Shown here in pieces: positions 38,761 to 50,840 of a stretch of 64,000 nucleotides of DNA. Numbering within the stretch: position 1 is the stretch's first letter; each line of letters opens with the position of its first letter. The stretch covers positions 13,633,060 through 13,697,059 of the forward strand of contig OX442314.1 of the NCBI GenBank assembly GCA_949358305.1. Reading direction: 5' to 3'. The position numbers were made by a program, and so were the translations under genes. Origin of the DNA: Strigamia acuminata (taxonomy: Eukaryota; Arthropoda; Chilopoda; Geophilomorpha; Linotaeniidae). The notes under the pieces are model-generated. The model searched no databases. It worked only from the letters and a program-made list of their open reading frames with translations, and was not told the DNA's origin.

Positions 38761-40322
38761 ACATGACTTCCGGTTATAACGTCCGCCATGTATACATTTT
38801 TGAACATCCTTAGTAACCCTCCTTGTATTGTGGAGCCGGTTTTATTTTGGCCACCTGATACTACACACATTATATAATTAAATATTCTAATTACCTTAAC
38901 TACTATAATGTCCTTATTAAAGAAGACGATCGCAAAAATTTGAACATCGATTAGAATAACATATCAAATTATTATGCAGAAAAAATATTTCCCAGGCCTT
39001 ATAAAACAAAGAGGCCTCAAGCTCAAGTCCGCCACTGTATGTAAATACTTTCTCGTTTAACTCTATTTTGAGTCGAAACACACGTAAACGACCTAATTGT
39101 ACATCTTTTTGAATACTTTCCTACCTTTATTTTCAGTGTGCACCACGTGGAACAATTCCACACGACAATAAAAATAAAATTCGCATTTATCTGCCCCTTC
39201 AACTGCGATTTAATTCAGCGTCAAACAGAAAACATCTCAGCCATAATAAAGTGCAATTACAAAGGTGTGTCTTTTTTGATTCCATACATCCCCATCGTTT
39301 GTCACTGGGGAGAGAGAGGGTTGGAAAATTTCACTACTATCTATGGTTCAGGCTCCCTCTCGTTGCTCGAGGATGTTATCACGCCCCATTACGATGCAAG
39401 TGCAAATATATTTCGAGCTAATCTTGTTATTGATCTCTATGTTACTTTGGGGACGCCCGCAACATTCAGCCCTCAACCTCTCTCGACCCATCTTGGGTTG
39501 CAGATTGAAAATACGTATACGTGTACTCAGACAAGGAAAACTGCCCCCTCTTTCCCTTTGGAGAAATCCAACCTCTTCCAAGACACTTTCCATCACCTCC
39601 CAGTGCCCTAACATAATAACTCGTGTGTTTGCGAAATGAATATTGATTTTCTTCTCCTTCAATTCAATGGGCGAGAGCGAAAGAGAGAGCGTTGCCCACT
39701 CTTGTTGCAATGCTCAGGTGATGGCGAATCCATCGGATTAGAACGTATTAATTACGCTAAATGTAAATTGTGAATCACCCGAAACGATTCAGGCGGGAGA
39801 AAAGGACTTTAATTAATATGAATGAACTGACTAATTATTAAGTAACGAATTTTTAATGTATGTAATTAAAAGGCTTGTACCAAGCCTTAGTAGTCAAAGA
39901 GAATAATTACTCAACACTACGCAACTCAACATGCTAACTCATTTTCATAAATTCCGTTTGTTTTCAACGTTTTATTCAACATACGAATAGCGGTATTTAT
40001 TATTCTTTTCAATCTTTTGATGAAAATGCTGTTTGACTATAGCTCTTGATGAAGGTCGAAACCACAATCAGCTTCAGGTGTGATAGTGAAGGGAGTTTCC
40101 CCATTTTCGCACACGTTCGATCAATCATAGCGGAAGTATTAAGCGGACAAGCGAGGCGAAAATTAGGCTGACAAGTTGACCTAAAATGCCGCCAGGTTAA
40201 AGCTAAAGCAGCAAATCTCCTCAAATTCTCGCTGCAATTTGAACAAAAGGTGAAAATTAAAATTACAACAAAAAAATCGGAAATTTCTCGCTTCGCAGAA
40301 GACAAGAAATGAAACATCCTAT

Positions 40323-40550
40323 TTTGTTCAAAAAATATATTTTATAATATGTGTAGAATTTCATAAAAACATGGAAAAAATGCATTTTAAAATGCATTCA
40401 TATTTGACATATTGGAAATATGTATTGGGAATACATTTTACAAAATATAATATCATTCGCAACCAATAACATGCAAAAATGTATTACAAAATGAATTCTC
40501 ATACAACCACCCAAAGCATTTCAAAATATATTGCAATATAATTCCATTTT
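40323..40550 (+). repeat. Dispersed repeat family, copy 1
   Basis: It is rich in ATGCATTT/AAATGCAT words. The series TATTGGGAATACATTTTACA, ATATCATTCGCAACC, GCAAAAATGTATTACAAAAT, GCATTTCAAAATATATTG and CAATATAATTCCATTTTA matches the order in the 55.0-kb copy. Edges are approximate. Confidence 0.6.
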
Positions 40551-42861
40551 ATTTTTTAACCTCATGAGATTTCATTTGCTCAAACAAAATTTCTAGTAAA
40601 GAAGCATTTGCACACGGTTTTAGAAAGACTTTGTGCATACATTAGGCCATTTCCGATCAAAACATTGCGACATTATCGTACATAACTAATTAAGATCAAA
40701 TCAATAGCCATAAAGATAAAAGAGGTCCACAAAATCCTTCGGGTTGTCATTTAAAAAAAAAAAAACGAACGACATCAATTATAGGAAAATTTACTGCCAA
40801 TAACTTCAGTGGTAAAATGTAGTAACAGAACAGCTGCTGTTACTAAAAGAATTACTTAGACCATACACGTTCAAGACAATTAATGTTCAACCAATAGACT
40901 CCCCGAGTTATCCGTGCACTCAATTCTGTTGCAATGCAACTTTAACATCAATATTAACATACATTCAACCATTAACGTTTTTCCCTCCTGCTAGAACCGA
41001 GCAATATGTTATCGTTCACCACATTTTCCGAACGATCTCCTCATCATCCACATCCCCGAGCTCTTATACAGTCAGAATCAAGGCCCGAGGAAACAAAGGC
41101 GGGATTATATTATCTCGCACAAATGCTCATCACCATATCTTAGCAGTGGGTCGAGTGAAATCGCCTAGACTTCATACGCACTGTTACAACACAATGGCGA
41201 TGAATCTCAAGAGGGAAAGCAAAGACAGAGGAAAAGAGAACAATCCGCCATCTTTATCAAAACTCTCTTTTCCTCTGCAGCACTCACTTCTTTCCTATCT
41301 TCTAATTTATCTCGCAACAGATTTGACTTCCATTATAATTACTTTAACTCATTTCCACCGCGTTCTTTTAAAAGCGCGAGAAGCCAACTAGTTTAAATTT
41401 GCATTTTTCCGAACTTAACACATTTTAAACAACTTACAATTTCAACCCCACTCTCGAATCGATCCAGAAATTCCTTACCCTTGTATTTAACACAATTTCC
41501 CTCCGAAAGCCCACGCCGACCCTCCACTTGTCAAGTGGTGTCGTCCAAATGGCTCTTCCATGATGGCAAAGAGAAAAGAGTAGTGGGAGCGCCCATGAGA
41601 CAATTCAGAGACATAGAGCAAATATTGAACGCTAAAGCTCTCGCGAGACCCCTCTCTAAGTGGATGGAGGGCGACATATCTCCTCTCTCACCCCCTTTCC
41701 GTTTCTTCTTCCTCCGCACGTAATAAAAAAAATTCTAAACTCTTTTTTCCATTCCCATATTTTTGTTTACGTCGCGCGAGTATCTGTGTAACGCGATAAA
41801 AGGAAAGAGAAGAAGAATAAATAGGAGAAACGGGAAAGGGTTGTTGTTTATTATAACTGTGACTTAGTGCCTTCAACGGAACACTACAAAGAAAAATAAA
41901 TCACACGCGAGGGCTGATGTGTAAGTGGCGCATACACTCGAATCAAATGAGAATAAGCAACAGCACGAGGAAAGCTCCTCACAGAGTTGCGGCTTCCTTG
42001 CCCGGCAGGAGGGGTTCCGATATGAGTGCCTCATATGAGAAGATGTCTGCAGAAATGAGTAGAAGGAGGAGTCGGAGAAGGCGGTGGGCGCCACTCTTAT
42101 CTGTTATTTCCCTACCGGTGTCTCGGCCGACATAAATTCTTACCCCGAAGTGGGTCCGATCTTATCGCTGCAGCTAGGGAAGGAAAAGGCAGAAAACACG
42201 CTTCTTAGGCCATAGAAACGGGGCGGCAACGCAGAATTGCCATCCGAGCAGAAAACTAGAGAACACAATTATCTCCCAAATTGAATATCAGGAAAACAAA
42301 TCAATTTTCCTTGGTAATATTAAACCAGCCCGCTTTTTTATTATTAAAATTTCAAGAAGATGAAAAAAAAATTATAACAACAAATTGAAAAGGGACCGCA
42401 AGTTTTAATATGTAAATCTACAATCACATTTAAAAAAAAAAATTAAAAATAAAAAAAATCAAAGTTGCCCAATTTTTCAATTTACGAGGAAAAGAAACGA
42501 AACCAATGACACGAGATGATACACCGCCGGTTTGCGATAACGGGTGGTCGTAGACGAAATGATGACACCGCACCAAACTAATTATACTAATGCTATTACT
42601 TTAATACTGTTTAATTCTATGCTCATTTAATTGAAATTAACCTGACAACGCGCGGAAATGAAACTTGTATCACAAACCTCAAGTCGATTGCTCTACTAAA
42701 ATTACTAAAGCACTAACTCGAATTTTCCGCATCAATATTTCACTACATCCTTACCTAATGTATTTAAATCCAACCAAAAAATAAATATTGAAAAAAAAAA
42801 TAAAATCGGCCTCACGCAAATGATACCACTTAGTGGATGACGAGGAAAAAAATCAATTCTT

Positions 42862-42877
42862 CCGCCACCTGCTGGCA
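42862..42877 (-). promoter_or_regulatory. CTCF-like binding word
   Basis: The minus strand reads TGCCAGCAGGTGGCGG, close to the CTCF consensus (CCA.CAG.TGGC core). It stands alone in AT-rich intron sequence. A single motif match by eye is weak evidence. Confidence 0.25.
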
Positions 42878-43350
42878 AACATCAACTACCGATGAATAAA
42901 ACATGGGTTAAGGCGTCAATCGAAACTATTCTGATTTATGCACAACTTTAATTACGACTAACATTTATGGAATTCATAAGAGCAACCCCTGTTTTAAGTG
43001 AATGACAAAGGGCAGCAATGACATTACTTAACCGTTGCTATAAATAAAATAAGAGCGGATTTCAGTTTCAGCATACAAAAGTCAATTAAGAGTTTTAACC
43101 TCATTAGCATGCAGATGGCACAAAGAGCCCTCGCCCTCAATTAGTCACTATGAAAAGCAAGTGGATTCGAAACTAACATTCAAAATCCGTCTGCACCACA
43201 ATAGTTAAGTGTGTCGACACAATTCTTTCTTCTACTAGATAAATTGGTGGAAAACAACTCTCTTTACTCGTGGTCAATCTATTTAACAGCTGAAGATTAG
43301 TTCTCAAATGTCATTCGAAAGCCATTACAAAACTTTGACTAAATTTTAAC

Positions 43351-43542
43351 AGCCGCGGCTCTTATTCAAAACTTCCATTTTTGTCTGCAATTACAATTTT
43401 TCGTTTGTTACATTTGTTTAATGTAACAAACGAAGTCTGAACGGCACGAACAAAGCGTACGTTCATCGTTCGTGAGGTTAAATACGGAAACAATTCCGTA
43501 CTTTTGCAAAAATACGGTATTCTTGGTGTCTCAGCCGCGGCT
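43351..43542. repeat. Hairpin cluster bracketed by two AGCCGCGGCT palindromes
   Basis: AGCCGCGGCT occurs at 43351-43360 and again at 43533-43542. Between them lie a perfect 15-bp stem with a 5-base loop (TTCGTTTGTTACATT at 43400-43414 with its inverse at 43420-43434), an ACGAAC..GTTCGT pair shortly after, and TACGGAA/TTCCGTA at about 43484-43501. The grouping is distinctive; the function is unknown. Confidence 0.55.
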
Positions 43543-43701
43543 ACAATTCGAGGGCGACTCTTAATCGGTAAAATATACGGTATACATTTTTTTGATTCAG
43601 TTTGGCTCGTTTTTGCTCCATCCGAGCAACCAACAGAACCTCAAAACACACAAACCAACAGCAAGATGAATAAAAATCAACAATTTCATCCTTACACAAT
43701 A

Positions 43702-43812
43702 GGGACTTTGTGAAAGTCGATACATAAAGCACATTTATAACTTGTACGTATAAATTTCCCATTCTATAAGGATAAGTTATAGATGTGTTTTATCGAGTTC
43801 CACCAAAGTCCC
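43702..43812. mobile_element. 111-bp foldback element with TA flanks (Tc1/mariner-type MITE-like)
   Basis: The outer ends are GGGACTTTG and its inverse CAAAGTCCC, directly flanked by TA on both sides (43700-43701 and 43813-43814). The two arms, about 43 bases each, pair almost throughout. The innermost CACATTTATAACTT/AAGTTATAGATGTG differ at one position. A loop of about 30 bases lies between them. TA duplication with short inverted ends is the hallmark of the Tc1/mariner superfamily (known); assignment is inferred and no second copy was seen. Confidence 0.6.
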
Positions 43813-46566
43813 TATAACAACAGCAATAAAACACGAGGAAAACCTTCAATTGAATAGGTCTACTGATCCCTAATACGAGGTTCACACTATGTTCCCACCA
43901 GCAGTAACAGAATTAATATTTAACAGTTAAGAAGTAGTAATAAAGTAACTTGGCCTTAGCCAGTATTCCACAGTCCACCGCATAATTGTTTACATTAAGT
44001 GCATTCAAAGTTTCTGTTTCTGTGGTTGTCGATGTTTTTATAACAGCAAAAACAGAAAGCAAAAACTTTCCTAACTCTAAATTTGTTCGTTTTTGGGCCT
44101 CGGTTGTGCAAGTAAATTGCTATTAAAAATTCCATCATTTCAATCAATTAAAATTGTGACTCACTAGTTTGTGCACAATTATGCCTTTAATCCCGTTTTA
44201 GGAGGTGGATGCGTTGCCTGAAAGCAGATGATTGGAAGATTTAACCCCTCGATCTAACTTTCGTGGCAGCCATTTTGAATTTCGTTGTAAAACCCAATAC
44301 CCGATATAAACACTTCAAAAACAACTCCAGCAATTGTTTTTGTTTCTTTGCAGTTTTTGGTGATGGTTTTGAACTGCTATTTGTGTCCATTCTGTTTGTA
44401 CAAACGTCAAAAACGACAAACAAGCTCTGAATGGGCTCCCAAAATGCGCCTTGATCTTGTTATAGGAAAATAATGGCAGAATTTATTCTTCTTCAAGTTG
44501 TTGCATACGATTCAAAAAAAATGTAGATAAACAAAAACAATTTCAATCCCGAATTTAAAAACAAAAGTTTTTATTTATAAATGGAATTCCAAATTATGTT
44601 TTTCTTTCCATCCAATATTTGTGTTCTAAATTTGTGTTGATCTCAACATTAAATTCTACATATATATCCCACCCTCTCACTACCATTCCCCTCTTTCTTG
44701 CCAAATCCATTTATGATCCGACTTCTCGCCAGACTCCGGATGATGCATATGTACATAGCAAAAGAAGAGAAATCACGGTCGACTTCTTTAGAAATCCAGT
44801 CCACGCCAGCGCAGCGCTTCAAGCATCACGAGCTGCTCAAGTTTTGAGAAAAGTCTATCGCACGCATAAATATTCGACGAGATTTTATCAGCTGAAGTGG
44901 GAAGATCGATATGGAAGCAAGAGAAAATGCTCACTATATACATGCCAGTTTGCCGCGAGGTAAGGAATGGAAAATGACAATCACCCGACACATAAATTTA
45001 CTATCTTGACCAGTAAAACAAGTGCAAAAAGAATTCAACTGCGAACGAAAATAAATTGTCCTACTCATCTATTTATCTCGAGATGAATTTGTCGCAAATT
45101 AATCGACTGTGTCATCGTGTTGTTGAGCAGGCGATAAGGCATGAACAATTTTTTTCAATCTCTTTCCTTTCCCCCTCACCATATTCCCCGCCTTCTTTCT
45201 TTCTCTACATGGGATTAATTAAGGCTGAGTATTTTTCTTCACCGCAGAACAGCGGTAGAAATTCGAGGCGACGTGTGCCAAGCGCAATGAAACAAACGTC
45301 CTTGTTTAATTGTCAGGAAATCCTCGGAAAACACTGCAAATCGACTTAAACTTTTATTTGTTTTCTTTTTTCCTTCTCTCTCTCTCCATCCTTTTCTCGC
45401 TTTCATTTGAGGAATAAAGTAAATTTTCTTTTCCTGCCTCGTTTAAGTCCGAGCTATTTTATCGTGATTTACTCTCAACAACACGTCAAGATAAGTCTCG
45501 AGTGAGAAATAAATGTAATAGTTTAATTTAAACTAAAAAAAAAAAAGAAAAAATATAAAAAAAAAAGAAGAAAAGATTTTTTTTCTTCTTATTTTAGAAA
45601 ATCTATAGTCAATTATTTTTTTTATCAACTAAAACGCACCCGACAGACAAACATTGAATTTCTTCTTTTCGCGGATTAAACTCGCTGGGACAATTTAAGC
45701 GAGCTTTCACTCCATACCCTCGTCACCAGCACCAAGAGGACAAGTGACAATCAGCGGCCTCTGCCGTTTGCCATCTCATCACTTCATAATTCCCAAAGCA
45801 GCCGCGTGTGGATTTTAATTAACACGTAAAGACGATGAGTAGGCAAACAAAAGTGTCCATTTACACAACACAAAATGCAATTCTTCTTTCTCTTCTTTGC
45901 CAATTCCCTTTGTCCGATTCAATGCCACACGTTGACAAATAGTTTTAGGAAATGTCAGCTCGGCTTATTACTAAACCAAAGATATTACGACTCCCTTAAG
46001 AGAAAACTCGTGCCATATTGACTGAATAAAAGACGATAAAAAGACCGAGGGTTAAAATGGAGGAGGAAAAAAAAAGAAGCGAAATCCACTCGCGTAATGA
46101 TGATTCATCGCTGGTAAAGCCAGAAAGCGGCTTTTTAGCAAGCCACTTCGCTGTAACGAGTGCACGGACGAGAAGGGAAGAGGGGAGAATGCGTGGGTGG
46201 AGTGGTAAGCGCGCGAAAGAATCTCCCCTTCGTGATTTACTGCCGCGGCCTAGGCCTTCTGGTCGCCGTCAAAATCCCAGACCGAACCGAAATTCGACAC
46301 TTGCGAGTCTAGTTTTGGTTACAAATGTTTTTCATTTAACTGCAATCCGCACAAGTAATAAATAAATAGAGAAACAAATGTAGAACGTCGCCAAACAAAC
46401 TGGCACTCATAAATTGCCACCGTGCGACAATTACACGCACGCGCCGATATCGTTCCAACAAATCAAAACTAATTAAAAATTCAACCGCAAACCGGCATAT
46501 CGCACGAAATGAATTAAAATTAAAAAAAATAAAAAAATAATAATAAAAAAAATTAATGGGACTTAC

Positions 46567-46888
46567 TTCCAAAGAAGAAAAGTGGCGACTAAAAGCATGA
46601 CTAGCATCAACACTGAGCAGACCACAATCACAGCTAAAGAGGGAATGGCCGTCTGCGTAAAGGACCCTTCGAGCACTTTAAAGTCACAGTATTCCATGTC
46701 GGCGTCGAGAGCATTGTTTTCGCAGTATCCGGCCGATGGAGGCGCCGGTGGAGGCGGCAGGACGAAGTCGGGTGGGGGCGGTCCGGGGCAGTCGCAATCG
46801 TATTCATTTTCGTTCATACTCCAAGAATCGTGCACTGGATGATTGTGTTCGTCGCTCTTATCCTCCGACTCCGGATCCATCGTCCGAT
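46567..46888 (-). CDS. Internal coding exon: extracellular linker and transmembrane helix of a single-pass membrane protein
   Basis: The open frame gives two codons (R, T), then a methionine at 46880 and 104 further codons. A very T-rich tract ending in TTAG at 46889 serves as acceptor and AA|GTAAGT at 46567/46566 as a strong donor. The exon opens with two bases of a split codon, so the methionine is probably internal and the protein starts further right. Counting from that methionine, residues 1-30 are acidic, 31-50 are proline-rich (GPPPPDF and LPPPPAPP), and cysteines lie at 29, 31, 53 and 65. Residues about 80-104 form a clear hydrophobic helix (IPSLAVIVVCSVLMLVMLLV). The basic residues that follow in the next exon place the C-terminus in the cytosol, making this a type I protein. 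No signal peptide is present here. The family was not recognised; a class 1/6 semaphorin-like or other receptor with a proline-rich juxtamembrane linker is only a guess. Confidence 0.8.
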
Positions 46889-48397
46889 CTAATTATAAAA
46901 AAAATAAATAAAAAATAAAAAATTCCATCAATAAATAAATCAAATTTAAAAGTATTTCAATAACCACAAAAGAAAAGTTGCTTGCAACATATTTTACAAA
47001 GGGAGTGAGACAGCTTGTCAATCTGTCAGACTCCTGCTGCTGGAAACTGACCTTTGACCCCAAATAACTTTTTCTTGTCTCAAGTTTGCAATCCATGAAT
47101 TTGATCTCATTCCATGCACTAGTCATGCTCTAATTACTCAATAAATTCCACCCAAATTAGTGATTTCAGTCCCTGTGGTTGCCATTAAGTACACTTTAGT
47201 CTTTGCGCACTGGCAAAGCGAGACACAATTTCCAATACTTGGAAATCAAGTTGAGATGACAGCATGTGCTGCCATTTCCCATAGGTTTACACATTCATCA
47301 CTAGACAAAACCAAAAAAAACATTGAAAAATAAAAAACAAAAGAACAAAAAAATAAAATTCTACAAAAAAATCTCCTCCACATTTATCCCTTTTCATAAC
47401 AAAACAAACACACTAGATGTGCACCCTTCACTGAAAGAAAAACATCTCTTATCCATGGAAATAACTCACCTATACTAACATTTAAAATAAAAAATTTAAA
47501 AATTGCTATAAACACCAAATTAAAAAAAACAATAAACAAAACAAAAAAACTAAACAAATAAACAAACAAACAAAAACAGACTTAAATCCATTTATATTTT
47601 TGCATTTTCAGCGTATCTCCACATCGCCGTGTCTTTCCTTTTCCCTTATTGGAAATCGATTGTAGTTCATCACCCAAAATTCTCCTTCGGTTCGCGTCTA
47701 ATAGAGGACGCTCGGCGATGGCGCCTCCAACTTCATTACAGCATCAAACAAAATCATATACTAAATCTCATTTAAACTCGTGTCCCCTAATTTCGACCAA
47801 TATCTCGCTATTAACACACCTCCGCACCTTTCCTACCTATAAAACTCGATATCCCCAGCTTCTATTTTGCACCGCAAACCAATTTCCTTGGCATCATTTC
47901 CTCCGCACCAAAATCCCGTCACTTCACTTCACCGTACACTGCTCCATAACCGTAATCTAGAACGCAGCTGGTGTCCTAATCGCCGCTGGACCCTTATCTA
48001 ACAAGCTAGATACAATTGAAACTTGACACCCAACCTCTCCAACCATTCCGCAGTGTATATACATTTTATCTCCGCCTAATCATCATCAAAACAATGTTAT
48101 TTATCCGCTGCCTCATCTTTATCAAACTAACATTCCACGGCGTACAACAAAATCGCGCGCTGATAAACTCGCCAACCCCAACAGCCTATTTTCCAATTAA
48201 AGATAAACACCTGGTCAGCAGATAATGATGACAACTTTATATCAAAACTCAACAAAAAAAAAAAAGAAAAGAAATAAAAAAAAAAAACAACAATCAATAA
48301 ATGCAGTAATTACGTAATTACCATTAACCAAATCACTCAAAAGCAAGCACGCCATCTTATTTTCCCTCCACAAACACAATGGAAGGGAAGGGGTAGG

Positions 48398-48428
48398 GAG
48401 AGAGAAAGAGAGAAAGAGAAAGAGAGAA
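48398..48428. repeat. GA-rich microsatellite
   Basis: Alternating AGAGAG and AAAGAG units, imperfect. Confidence 0.8.
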
Positions 48429-48780
48429 TGAATTCAACTCGGTGGTCCCACTTCTTCCCGAACAAGAATGCCCCTCTCATCCCTTCATCATGCTACACGC
48501 TATTTACAGATCCGACCTTTGACCCGCGACTGCGAGCCAACAAACTGCTTCTAATCCCTGTGACTAGTGCCCAAGCACATCGTAGCAAACGCGTAAATGG
48601 ACTCTGGAATTAAGAGATCCCTTCACACGAGACGATAAGTCAATTGAGCACATTTCCAATTCGAGTGGAAGAGCGACGGGCACAAAAGCAAAGTTTAATT
48701 GAACAAAGTTAGTGCAAGCCAGAGGAGAAAAGGAAAGACCAACAACAAATGCCGTTTAAACTGTAAGCGCTAGAAATGGT

Positions 48781-48822
48781 GGAGAGAGACGAGACGAGAA
48801 GAGACGAGAAGAGAAGAGAAGC
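48781..48822. repeat. GAGAC/GAGAA pentamer repeat
   Basis: Imperfect tandem array of GAGAC, GAGAA and AGAAG pentamers. Confidence 0.8.
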
Positions 48823-49106
48823 AAAGGTCGATCGATACCAAGAATCCTCCTCCACATGTGATGTAGGCTCGGGCGCTTCAATTCAGCTAAACGCGCTCCC
48901 AGTTCAGATCGAGTCACGTGATTATTCAACGCATACATTGTTTTCATTTCAGTAAATAGATATCTGCGCTAGAGACATAACGTGCAACTTTTATTAGAAA
49001 AATGGAATTTTCATTAAAATTCTCTGCAAAGCGTGTTGCAAATGTAAACTATTTAACAACATCTACAATGAGATTATTTTAAATCTATTCAGACAAAGTA
49101 AAAGGC

Positions 49107-49140
49107 GGGAGGAAGGGAGGGAGGGAGGGAGGGAGAGGGG
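49107..49140. repeat. GGAG tetranucleotide repeat
   Basis: About six GGAG/GGGA units. The G-rich strand contains runs of three G at regular spacing, so a G-quadruplex is possible (inference). Confidence 0.85.
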
Positions 49141-49989
49141 GTGAGCAAGGACAGGGGGTGTTGCAGAGATGAAATTGTGAACCACACCCATCTCTATCCG
49201 TTTTCCAAATATGATTTCACACGGTGCAAAGCCCTTTTCCACCCTCAATTTGTTGGTTTAAGTAGAGGTGCGAGGAGATTTCCCTTCTGCTTAACGCCAG
49301 GCTTTTGTAATACGTGCAAAGAAGCTCATTAAGAATGCGTGGGCAGGCGTTTAATTAGGGGGGCCCGAGAGGGTCGGTTCAAAGGATAAAAGGAATAGTG
49401 GAATGAGTTGAAGGGGAAAGTGGGAGGTTCTGTCGATTCTATTTGATGAACCTTCGATTGCATCAAAATCCATATAAGCAGGACTAGGAAATAATGGCAC
49501 CTCGTTTGGGGAAAGGCAGGCACGCAATTACGTCCAATTCAATTGAAAACTGCTTTACGCAATGCGTGTATATACGAAAACAAAAAGCTGCGTCCAATCA
49601 CCATTTTCTTTTTTCTGCTTTTTTAAATCAGAAAAATGTACCCATCCAATTTTCACCCTCCTGATAATTTTTTTTTTATTCAAGAAAAAACGAAGAGAAA
49701 AGAAAAGGCGGCACAATTGAAAGGGTTTAAATCCCTCCCTCTCACACGTTCTTCCTTTCTTTTTAGATTGCTGATGCAGCAGCTAGACTCGCACCGAATA
49801 AAAACTCAACTTTCATGCACAAGAGGTCTTTTTTGCGAGCGGAATTGTGAGGTGGCGAAGCGGAAAACGCTATGATTCATTATCGCACACTTAATTCTCT
49901 GAATAACGCCGTCTGAAAAGTTTAAAACGACTTAAAATTAACAAAAAACATCCTCCTTGTGCACATGTTGTCATTAAAACTTGAAAGCA

Positions 49990-50262
49990 AGCGGAAAAGA
50001 CCTCCCAAAAATACGTTTCCAAAAATACATTAATATTATATTGCAATGCATTTTGTAATACGTTTTTGAGTGCTATTCGTTTGCAAATGATAATACAGTT
50101 AGTAAAATGTATTATTCTAGTAAAATGCATTCCCAATATTATTATTTGTAAAATATAAATACATTGTCAAATGCATTTATTTTCAAGAAAAGCATTAAGT
50201 GAAAAGCAATATATTTAAAAATATATTTTTTACCCATATGGGCATGTCCGCCATTTTACAAA
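49990..50262 (-). repeat. Dispersed repeat family, copy 2 (reverse orientation)
   Basis: Read on the minus strand it shows CCCATATGGGTAAAAAATAT, AATATTGGGAATGCATTTTA, GTATTATCATTTGCAAACG, CGTATTACAAAATGCATTGC and AATATTAATGTATTTTTGG, in the same order as copies 1 and 3. The CCATATGG word near one end is the inverse of the AACCATATGGG end of copy 3, suggesting terminal inverted repeats. Edges are approximate. Confidence 0.6.
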
Positions 50263-50806
50263 AAAAAAATTGATTTTACTTTAATTTTTAATACAAATAT
50301 TCCTGATATTCCCTCCCCCACGGCTTTTGCGCGCAATAAAAACGCAATAAAAGTCGAGATTCCACTTGAAAAATTCCTCACCTCAAAATTCATGACCCCA
50401 ACTGACCACAACTTTTACCCTCAATTATAATGGCTGTACCAAATCAAATTCTTCACCCAGGTGTTCTCTGCATTTTCTACTTTCATTAGCACTTCATTTT
50501 TATTGCCTCGCGCTAAAGCCGAGCCCAACACCAACCCACACGCATCACCTGTGTGTGGACGCGCGCCGCGTTTGGCTCATCTGTCTGTCCATCATTGACA
50601 TTCATGAACTTCTGGTGGGTGCAAGAGAAGATGTTCTGCAGGGCAATTAACGCAAGATTCAAGATCGTAAAAATCTTTATGGCTGTATTCAATGGTAATC
50701 TTAATGATCCTGAAACAGTGTTATTAAATTGATAGGGATCACACCGAGTTCAATCCCAACCGGTCCTCAAATAACAAAATAAAAAAGAAAAAAAGAAAAT
50801 TAAAAA

Positions 50807-50840
50807 AAAGAAAGAAAGAAAGAAAGAAAGAAAGAAAAAG
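50807..50840. repeat. GAAA microsatellite
   Basis: About seven GAAA units in a purine-only tract. Confidence 0.9.

Larger units (their letters stand above)
26484..46566 (-). other. Inferred long intron between the transmembrane and juxtamembrane exons
   Basis: The interval is bounded by the donor GTAAGT at 46566 and the acceptor TTGTTGCAG at 26484, about 20.1 kb. It carries a decayed inverted-repeat element copy at 38642, a repeat-family copy at 40323-40550, a hairpin cluster at 43351-43542, a TA-flanked foldback element at 43702-43812, an inverted GGCGC motif pair at 29657-29685, a CTCF-like word at 42862 and poly-A runs. Several open frames of 100-170 codons occur but lack convincing composition; 34044-34404 is the best of them and is listed separately. 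Confidence 0.68.

Noticed and set aside
39138-39611. 157-codon plus-strand frame
   Set aside because: No domain or coding-like codon pattern, and an overlapping minus frame of similar quality.
41480-41565. Minus-strand exon-like segment with a AAGG|GTAAGG donor
   Set aside because: Its phases do not fit between the 46567 and 26483 exon ends, and the pyrimidine tract is interrupted.
48756-48947. Minus-strand 63-codon frame considered as an upstream exon of the receptor-like gene
   Set aside because: The possible donor (TTG|GTATCG) is weak and much of the frame is a GAGAA/GAGAC microsatellite read in antisense.
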